Source: an uncultured Lachnospiraceae bacterium (lineage in GTDB: Bacteria; Bacillota_A; Clostridia; Lachnospirales; Lachnospiraceae). From it: a stretch of DNA of 5,467 nucleotides. This document shows, piece after piece, positions 1 to 3,595 of the stretch. The notes under the pieces were generated by a model that saw only the letters and a program-made list of their open reading frames with translations, had not been told where the DNA came from and did no database searches. The position numbers and the translations under genes were made by a program. The DNA lies in the NCBI GenBank assembly GCA_947177885.1, contig CAMWWF010000221.1, forward strand, positions 1-5,467. The letters are read 5' to 3'. Each line of letters opens with the position of its first letter. The first letter of the stretch is position 1.

Positions 1-2
1 CT

Positions 3-560
3 CCGGGTATGCTGTATGGTGGGTTAACAGTAGAACAAGCTATATCAGGGCGTTCAAAAATCCGTAATGTTTGTATTGCAGAGGTATTTAGTCGTATGGG
101 TATTATTGAACAATGGGGAACCGGTCTTCAGAGAATGATTCGGGGATGTAGAGAATATGGGGTTCGAGAGCCGGAGTTTGTTGATATGGGAGATGCATTT
201 CGGGTGATTTTTTATCGTTCAAATATAGAAACTAACATAGAAAATATGAGAAGAGTTGCAGTAACTGGCACAGAAATAGAAAATACTGGCATAGAAAGCA
301 GAATGACTGGCACAGAAAACATAGAAACTGGCATAGAAATAATAGAGGATGAATCACTGTTAGATTTATCAGATACAGAGAAAAAAGTAGTGAAGCTTAT
401 ATTGAAGAATCCGGAAATTACACAAGATAAAATGGCAGAATGTATGGGAATGTCAAAAAATGGAATCAGGTATGTCATGAACAAATTGAAAAACAAAGGG
501 ATTCTTGTACGAGTGGGGGCTACCAAGAAAGGAAAATGGTCTATAAATCTAAGCAAATAA
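3..560 (+). CDS. ATP-binding regulator-like protein (AlbA/HATPase_c_4 type), C-terminal part
   Basis: The reading frame is open from the first in-frame codon at 3, so the gene begins upstream of the window; the ATG at 9 lies inside a conserved stretch and is not the real start. Counting from that ATG, residues 1-50 match the end of the GHKL-like ATP-binding domain of RecG-like/'putative DNA-binding' regulators: a PGML-GGLT turn, SGRSKIRN, and AEVFSRMGIIEQWGTGL. Family members usually carry an N-terminal AlbA-type (Schlafen-like) domain, which would be outside the window. Residues 86-113 are four degenerate heptapeptides beginning T-G-[TI]-E. Residues ~120-183 form a winged helix-turn-helix (EITQDKMAECMGMSKNGIRYVMNKLKNKG in two helices, then a basic wing), suggesting DNA binding. 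The coding sequence is much more AT-rich than the genes after 1040. The family's cellular targets are mostly unknown; the assignment is to family, not to function. It ends at TAA with no clear terminator. Confidence 0.85.
   Translation, partial: PGMLYGGLTVEQAISGRSKIRNVCIAEVFSRMGIIEQWGTGLQRMIRGCREYGVREPEFVDMGDAFRVIFYRSNIETNIENMRRVAVTGTEIENTGIESRMTGTENIETGIEIIEDESLLDLSDTEKKVVKLILKNPEITQDKMAECMGMSKNGIRYVMNKLKNKGILVRVGATKKGKWSINLSK
264..347 (+). repeat. Four in-frame 21-bp tandem repeats (heptapeptide TG[T/I]E...)
   Basis: The 13-mer ACTGGCAYAGAAA recurs at 264, 285, 306 and 327, exactly 21 bp apart, alternating CAC and CAT in the variable position. The rest of each unit is AT-rich and less conserved. 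In protein the units read TGTEIEN, TGIESRM, TGTENIE and TGIEIIE. A related 13-mer, ACTAACATAGAAA, sits at 231-243 but out of register with the 21-bp period. The array lies between the ATP-binding domain and the winged helix, so it is probably a flexible, length-variable linker. Confidence 0.85.
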
Positions 561-752
561 GATTTTGATGAAAAAAAGACAGCGCATTGAAGAAAGGCAC
601 ATTGAATGGTATGGAAATGTTTATTCTAAAATAGGAATAAAAAATAGGCTTCCCGGTTGGTAGTGTAAAATAGTTTGTGTCTTTGGAAAGAAATACCTCT
701 TTTTTGGTAAGAATCAAGATATGACAATTCTTATCAAAAAGGAGGATTTTTT
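561..752. other. Gene-free AT-rich stretch leading into the IS remnant
   Basis: No supported gene lies here. A 31-codon reading frame at 568-663 (MKKRQRIEERHIEWYGN...) has no ribosome binding site and no recognised relative; it could be the start of a gene cut by insertion of the IS element, since it ends at the presumed left end near 656-665. From about 660 the DNA reads GGTAGTGTAAAATAGTTTG and resembles the terminal region of an IS256-family element, followed by a hairpin and a strong ribosome binding site at 738-745. No promoter was confidently identified. Confidence 0.5.
706..735 (+). promoter_or_regulatory. Hairpin just before the transposase ribosome binding site
   Basis: GGTAAGAAT at 706-714 pairs with ATTCTTATC at 727-735 (nine base pairs including one G-T), with a 12-nt loop. 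The stem ends three bases before the AAAGGAGG ribosome binding site (738-745) of the transposase remnant. Hairpins placed here in some IS elements limit transposase translation from external transcripts; that role is inferred from position only, and this copy can no longer make a transposase. Confidence 0.5.
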
Positions 753-857
753 ATGCCGGCAACAAAACAGCAGATTCGACAGATTATCGTAGATAACAAC
801 TGAAACAGCGTAGCTGAGGGTTACATCCTGCTCAGAGAGAACTTCAGAGACAGCCGA
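753..857 (+). pseudogene. IS256-family transposase, N-terminal fragment with in-frame stop
   Basis: From ATG 753 the translation begins MPATKQQIRQIIVDNN, then TGA at 801-803 (codon 17), then NSVAEGYILLRENFRD. This matches the N-terminus typical of IS256/mutator transposases of Firmicutes, where I recall a pattern like NN-[I]-[NS]SVADVY-LL(R/K)-(S/N)F(K/R)D. The TGA replaces a hydrophobic codon. Beyond FRD the expected continuation (I-L-Q-E-L-M-E-A-E-L) is absent, so about 90% of a normal ~400-residue transposase is missing. The strong AAAGGAGG at 738-745, seven bases from the ATG, shows this was a genuine start. It is non-functional; selenocysteine recoding is not plausible in a transposase fragment. 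Confidence 0.7.
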
Positions 858-948
858 CAGAAATTCATATCAGTCCACCAGCCAATCACCAAACACAGGC
901 CAGAGTTCGCAAGTGCGATCCCTGGCCTTATCCATGCTCTCGGCCTGT
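858..948. other. Non-coding DNA between two gene fragments
   Basis: This segment fits neither the transposase remnant nor a gene of its own. It is probably the 3' flank of the minus-strand amidohydrolase fragment, because it contains a hairpin 22 bases past that gene's stop codon. The plus-strand frame of the transposase remains open through it after the TGA, up to TGA at 978-980, but the residues show no resemblance to a transposase. Confidence 0.4.
898..927 (-). terminator. Possible terminator-like hairpin of the amidohydrolase fragment
   Basis: GGCCAGAGTTCGCA (898-911) and TGCGATCCCTGGCC (914-927) pair at 12 of 14 positions around a two-base loop. It lies 22 bases downstream of the minus-strand stop codon at 949-951. 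On the minus strand the stem is followed by TGTGTTTGG, only moderately T-rich, so a Rho-independent terminator is plausible but not typical; it may simply be an inverted repeat. Confidence 0.4.
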
Positions 949-1041
949 TTAAATCCTCAGCAAAGCCCTGGCATTTTTGAACGCAATCTGCTCATACAAC
1001 TCTTCGGGAAGCTCCTTAAGCTGGTTCAGGGCGTGCTCCAT
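949..1041 (-). pseudogene. Amidohydrolase (metal-dependent hydrolase), C-terminal 30 codons
   Basis: On the minus strand the frame reads MEHALNQLKELPEELYEQ, then IAFKNARALLRI and TAA at 951-949. This is the signature end of the amidohydrolase-2 (TIM-barrel metal-dependent hydrolase) family, whose last helices typically read 'L..LP.E..E.I...NA..LL.I'. All metal-binding motifs and the rest of the ~280-residue protein are absent: immediately upstream (plus-strand 1042 onward) the DNA becomes the plus-strand CGD beta gene, and the extended minus-strand frame no longer looks like an amidohydrolase. The ATG used as the boundary is probably an internal Met (the family often has S/P-M-E-x-A-L here), not a start. 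It is a deletion relic. Confidence 0.65.
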
Positions 1042-1354
1042 GGTAGATGATCTTTTCGTGACGGTGGGAGAGGATCACTTTCCAAAGGAACGTCTGACGT
1101 TTACGGTGGACGGCCACACTTATACGTGGCCGCAGATTGAGACGGTGACTACGTTCCGCTGGGAGTACGGGCAGGAGGCAACAGTCTTTGTTCCGCTGGA
1201 GTTCGGGATTTTCTCCGGTCGTCCCACAAAGGTGGAGATCGGGTGCGCCATTCGCATGAGCTACATGGGGCGTAAGGCCAGACCCTGTATCGTAAGCCAC
1301 ATTGTGGACCCGGATGAGATGGATACGGTCTGTTATGAAGGAGGTGAGGTGTAA
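1040..1354 (+). CDS. C-glycoside deglycosidase beta-subunit-like protein (DUF6379), N-terminally truncated
   Basis: The 104-residue product from ATG 1040 matches the second half of the CGD beta subunit family (DUF6379; DgpB/DfgB/CarB relatives). Visible elements are MVDDLFVTVG, RLTFTVDGHTYTW, the ETVTTFRWEYGQEATVFV strand pair and the IRMSYMGRKA strand. In the known enzymes beta is a small beta-sandwich that clamps onto the TIM-barrel alpha subunit and helps form the active site. Relatives, as I remember them, are ~130-150 residues and start ~40 residues earlier, with a '...YRG.PLS' strand directly before this point. That part is missing: upstream DNA is the antisense of the amidohydrolase fragment. 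An in-frame TTG at 977 would prefix antisense-encoded residues and has no good ribosome binding site; ATG 1040 also lacks a strong one. The stop TAA (1352-1354) shares its last A with the ATG of the alpha gene. It could be a pseudogene or a shortened working subunit. Confidence 0.7.
   Translation: MVDDLFVTVGEDHFPKERLTFTVDGHTYTWPQIETVTTFRWEYGQEATVFVPLEFGIFSGRPTKVEIGCAIRMSYMGRKARPCIVSHIVDPDEMDTVCYEGGEV
1338..1344 (+). promoter_or_regulatory. Ribosome binding site deciding the alpha-subunit start
   Basis: AAGGAGG lies inside the last codons of the beta gene, nine bases before ATG 1354. Together with the one-base TAATG stop/start overlap it indicates translational coupling of beta and alpha, while still allowing alpha to be translated on its own if beta is defective. 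Confidence 0.8.
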
Positions 1355-2361
1355 TGGCGGTTAAAAGAGGTGTATCCCTGTACAGTTATCAACAGGCTTA
1401 TTACACGGGAAAGCTGGATCTGGAGGGGTGTGTCCGGACGGCGGTGGAAACTACGGGGGCGAAGGGAATTGAACTGATTTACGAGCAGATGCCCATTGAC
1501 CGTTATCCTGACGCCATCTATCCGGAGATTACGGACAGAGGGGTTTCCTACTGGAAAGATCTGATGGCAAAGTATGGCACTGTGCCGGTATGTATGGATT
1601 CTTTTATCGACTCCATGATCTACAAAGGACGTATCTCCTATGTGCAGGAGCAGGTTCAGATGATGGAACAGGATCTGGCGCTGGCGTCTAAGCTTGGCTT
1701 TTCCTGCATCCGTGTTCTGGCATTGGTGGCACCGGAGGTGCTGGAGCAGGCGCTTCCGGCTGCGGAGTATTACGGGGTAGCCATGGGACTGGAGGTTCAT
1801 CCGCCTCATGCCCTCAACGGCAAATGGATGCTCAATGTGGCCGAACTGGCGCGGAAGCACGGAACGGATAAGATCGGCCTGATTCCTGACTTCGGTATCT
1901 TTATGACCGGGTTAAACGGTGCGCAGCTGCACGCAGCCAGGGTGACCGGTGAGAAAGAGGACGTTCTTGCCTATGTGACGGAAGCGGTGAAGAATAAGGA
2001 GAACTTCGGAAAGATCATCGCCGGAGCCAGGGAGATGGGAGCCGGCAGCAGGATCATGGGAGCGCTGAACAATGCGGCTATGATGAACCGGTACAGTGAG
2101 CCGGCGCTGTTAAAGGATATTATTGATGTGACGCTCCACATCCATGGTAAATTCAATCAGATGGATGAGAACTGCGAGGAAACGGCGATCAACTACAGAG
2201 AGCCCATTGAGATGCTCAAGAAGCTGAACTGGGACGGTTATATCTGCTCCGAGTTTGAGGGACAGCGTGCCTACCATGGACAGGATTGCCCGTATGAGGA
2301 GGACGAGATTGAACAGGTTCGGCGCCATCATGAGATGTTGAAGAGATATATCGGCGAGTAA
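1354..2361 (+). CDS. C-glycoside deglycosidase alpha-subunit-like protein (sugar phosphate isomerase/epimerase family)
   Basis: A 335-residue cytoplasmic TIM-barrel protein of the AP-endonuclease-2-like (xylose isomerase-like) superfamily, with no signal peptide and of normal length for CGD alpha subunits (DgpC/DfgA/CarC relatives). The first strand reads KRGVSLYSYQQAYYTGKLDLEG, typical of this subgroup. The divalent-metal site expected of the fold is visible as E147 (GLEVHPPH), D179 (LIPDFGIF), H264 (LHIHGKF) and E300 (CSEFEGQ). H149, two residues after the metal Glu, is a candidate catalytic base. In characterised systems the alpha/beta complex cleaves the C-C bond of 3''-oxo-C-glycosides (from puerarin, isoorientin or carminic acid), giving the aglycone and a 1,5-anhydro-hexenulose-type sugar. 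The beta-type gene directly upstream, overlapping by one base, is the best support for this over a generic isomerase. The actual substrate (C- or O-glycoside) cannot be read from sequence. Confidence 0.75.
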   Translation: MAVKRGVSLYSYQQAYYTGKLDLEGCVRTAVETTGAKGIELIYEQMPIDRYPDAIYPEITDRGVSYWKDLMAKYGTVPVCMDSFIDSMIYKGRISYVQEQVQMMEQDLALASKLGFSCIRVLALVAPEVLEQALPAAEYYGVAMGLEVHPPHALNGKWMLNVAELARKHGTDKIGLIPDFGIFMTGLNGAQLHAARVTGEKEDVLAYVTEAVKNKENFGKIIAGAREMGAGSRIMGALNNAAMMNRYSEPALLKDIIDVTLHIHGKFNQMDENCEETAINYREPIEMLKKLNWDGYICSEFEGQRAYHGQDCPYEEDEIEQVRRHHEMLKRYIGE

Positions 2362-2369
2362 GCCGGTGA

Positions 2370-2445
2370 GACGGATACCGCTGCCCTCTTTGGGGGCAGC
2401 GGATGTTCCTTTACAAAGGAGTTGACGGGATCCTGACGGATACCG
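2370..2445 (+). repeat. 11-bp direct repeat pair flanking the intergenic hairpin
   Basis: GACGGATACCG occurs at 2370-2380 and again at 2435-2445, 65 bp apart. The first copy overlaps the 5' arm of the hairpin. It may be a chance match, a duplication scar or a pair of protein-binding sites. Confidence 0.45.
2378..2402 (+). terminator. GC-rich hairpin after the alpha gene; weak terminator or mRNA processing/stability element
   Basis: CCGCTGCCC (2378-2386) pairs perfectly with GGGCAGCGG (2394-2402) around a seven-base loop, 16 bases after the alpha stop codon. No run of T follows (ATGTTCCTTT), so full termination is unlikely. A partial terminator or 3'-end stabiliser that lowers expression of the next gene relative to beta/alpha is a reasonable reading. 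Confidence 0.5.
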
Positions 2446-2505
2446 GGGCAGCTGCAGGAAAACGAAAACAGAGGAGATTGTTGTAAGGAAGAGGAGGTAT
2501 AGCGT

Positions 2506-3471
2506 ATGAATTTAAGTGTTGTTACGGTACCGTTGTATGACCGGAGCGCCGAGGAGGCCTTTGCGTGGCTCAGCGCTCACGGAGTGGACAGCGTGGAGAT
2601 TGGCACGGGCGGCTTCCCGGGAACGGGACACTGTGATGTGGAGGCGCTGCTGGCGGATGAGAAGAAGCTGGAAGAGTATTTGGAACTGCTGAAAAAATAT
2701 AACCTGAAGGTCAGTATTTTAGGCTGTCATTCCAACCATGTACACCCTGACCGTGAGGTGCGGGCAAAAGCGGCCAGAGATTTTACCAACACTTTAAAGC
2801 TGGCTGGAAAACTGGGAGTAGACCGGATTGTCACATTCTCCGGATGTCCGGGAGGCGCTGCGGGTGACCAGACGCCCAACTGGATTACCTATCCCTGGCC
2901 CGGTGATTTTGAAAAGGCGCTGGATTACCAGTGGAATGAAGTATTGATTCCGTTTTGGAAGGAAGCGGTGGAGGAGGCGGCAGAGTATGGTGTGCACAGG
3001 ATCGCACTGGAAATGCACCCCGGTTTTTGCGTGTATAATCCCGGAACATTGATGAAGCTGCGGGAAGCGATTGGTCCGGCCATCGGAGCCAATGTTGACC
3101 CGAGCCACCTCTACTGGCAGGGGATCGATCCGGCGCAGGCAGTCCGGGCACTGGAAGGTGCGATCTATCATTTCCATGCCAAGGATACGTATCTGGACCC
3201 GGTTCAGACCAGGATTCAGGGAGTTCTGGATACCCGGAATCTGGGAGAACTGCAAAAGAGAGCGTGGATGTTCAGAACCGTGGGATATGGTCATGATATG
3301 CAGCAGTGGAATGAGATTATAAGTGCGCTCAGACTGGCCGACTATGATGGAGCCGTCAGCATAGAGCATGAGGACGGTTTGATGTCTGTTGAGGAAGGAC
3401 TTGGGAAGGCGATTGAATTTTTGCGTCCTCTTATAATGAAGGAAAAGCCTGTTGAAGCCTTTTGGGCATAA
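2506..3471 (+). CDS. Sugar phosphate isomerase/epimerase-like TIM-barrel enzyme
   Basis: A 321-residue cytoplasmic protein of the xylose isomerase-like/AP-endonuclease-2-like TIM-barrel superfamily, full length for the family. The start is fixed by AGGAGG at 2492-2497, eight bases before ATG 2506. An early barrel strand ends in VEIGTGGFPG (E31). The metal site is complete: E169 (ALEMHPGF), D198 (NVDPSHL), H224 (YHFHAKD) and E287 (SIEHEDG), with H171 and K226 also well placed in the pocket. The EMHPGF...NVDPSHLYWQGIDP...HAKDT pattern marks a distinct subgroup seen beside Gfo/Idh/MocA oxidoreductases in sugar-catabolic loci. It is not a close duplicate of the upstream alpha subunit. Located 144 bp after it on the same strand, it probably belongs to the same operon and may isomerise or hydrolyse the oxidised sugar released, or itself act on another 3-oxo-glycoside; this role is inference. 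True DNA endonuclease activity is unlikely. Confidence 0.8.
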   Translation: MNLSVVTVPLYDRSAEEAFAWLSAHGVDSVEIGTGGFPGTGHCDVEALLADEKKLEEYLELLKKYNLKVSILGCHSNHVHPDREVRAKAARDFTNTLKLAGKLGVDRIVTFSGCPGGAAGDQTPNWITYPWPGDFEKALDYQWNEVLIPFWKEAVEEAAEYGVHRIALEMHPGFCVYNPGTLMKLREAIGPAIGANVDPSHLYWQGIDPAQAVRALEGAIYHFHAKDTYLDPVQTRIQGVLDTRNLGELQKRAWMFRTVGYGHDMQQWNEIISALRLADYDGAVSIEHEDGLMSVEEGLGKAIEFLRPLIMKEKPVEAFWA

Positions 3472-3497
3472 ATGAAAAATTTTATGAATCCCCTCTT

Positions 3498-3526
3498 TTG
3501 AACCTGACATGAATATAGTATATTTA
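3498..3526 (+). promoter_or_regulatory. Probable sigma-A promoter of the secreted-protein gene
   Basis: TTGAAC (-35, 3498-3503) and TATTTA (-10, 3521-3526) are separated by exactly 17 bases in a locally AT-rich interval. They lie 27 bases after the isomerase stop codon and about 70 bases before the next start, so the secreted protein is probably its own transcription unit. No convincing Rho-independent terminator is seen between 3472 and 3497. Confidence 0.6.
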
Positions 3527-3581
3527 TATGGGAGAGTATCGGTGGTTCTTGCAGACCAGTGGTGCATCTCAAATCAAAAGC

Positions 3582-3587
3582 AGGAGG
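3582..3587 (+). promoter_or_regulatory. Ribosome binding site fixing the secreted-protein start
   Basis: AGGAGG sits eight bases before ATG 3596, which is followed directly by a signal peptide. This makes the start of the long open frame secure. Confidence 0.85.
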
Positions 3588-3595
3588 TTACGAAC

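Larger units (their letters stand above)
660..857 (+). mobile_element. IS256-family element remnant: left end and 5' end of the transposase gene
   Basis: This is the surviving left portion of an insertion sequence. It comprises a probable terminal region from ~660, a pre-gene hairpin, a strong ribosome binding site and the first part of a transposase reading frame from ATG 753. Similarity to IS256-type transposases fades after about codon 34 (near 855), where the sequence passes into unrelated DNA. No catalytic DDE domain and no right end are present, so the element is not autonomous. Both boundaries are approximate: no target-site duplication was recognised at the left edge and the right edge is a deletion point. 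Confidence 0.65.

Noticed and set aside
264..347. CRISPR-like regular repeats
   Set aside because: The period is only 21 bp, in frame inside a coding sequence, with no unique spacers of CRISPR length.
212..556. 114-codon minus-strand frame containing repeated MPV/SVPV motifs
   Set aside because: The apparent repeats are the reverse strand of the 21-bp array in the regulator gene, and no ribosome binding site is present.
568..663. 31-codon frame MKKRQRIEERHIEWYGN... as a small gene
   Set aside because: There is no ribosome binding site, no recognisable relative and it runs into the presumed IS end. At most it is a gene start interrupted by the insertion.
801..803. TGA in the transposase start considered as a recoded codon
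   Set aside because: The gene is truncated soon after and belongs to a family that does not use selenocysteine; an inactivating mutation is the simple explanation.
1333..1860. 175-codon minus-strand open frame over the alpha-subunit gene
   Set aside because: It is antisense to the well-supported alpha gene, has His/Arg-rich composition typical of shadow frames and matches no family.
2794..3567. 257-codon open frame on the minus strand opposite the isomerase gene
   Set aside because: It lies antisense to a clearly conserved TIM-barrel gene, its residues show no recognisable domain, and no good ribosome binding site precedes it. It is a shadow frame.
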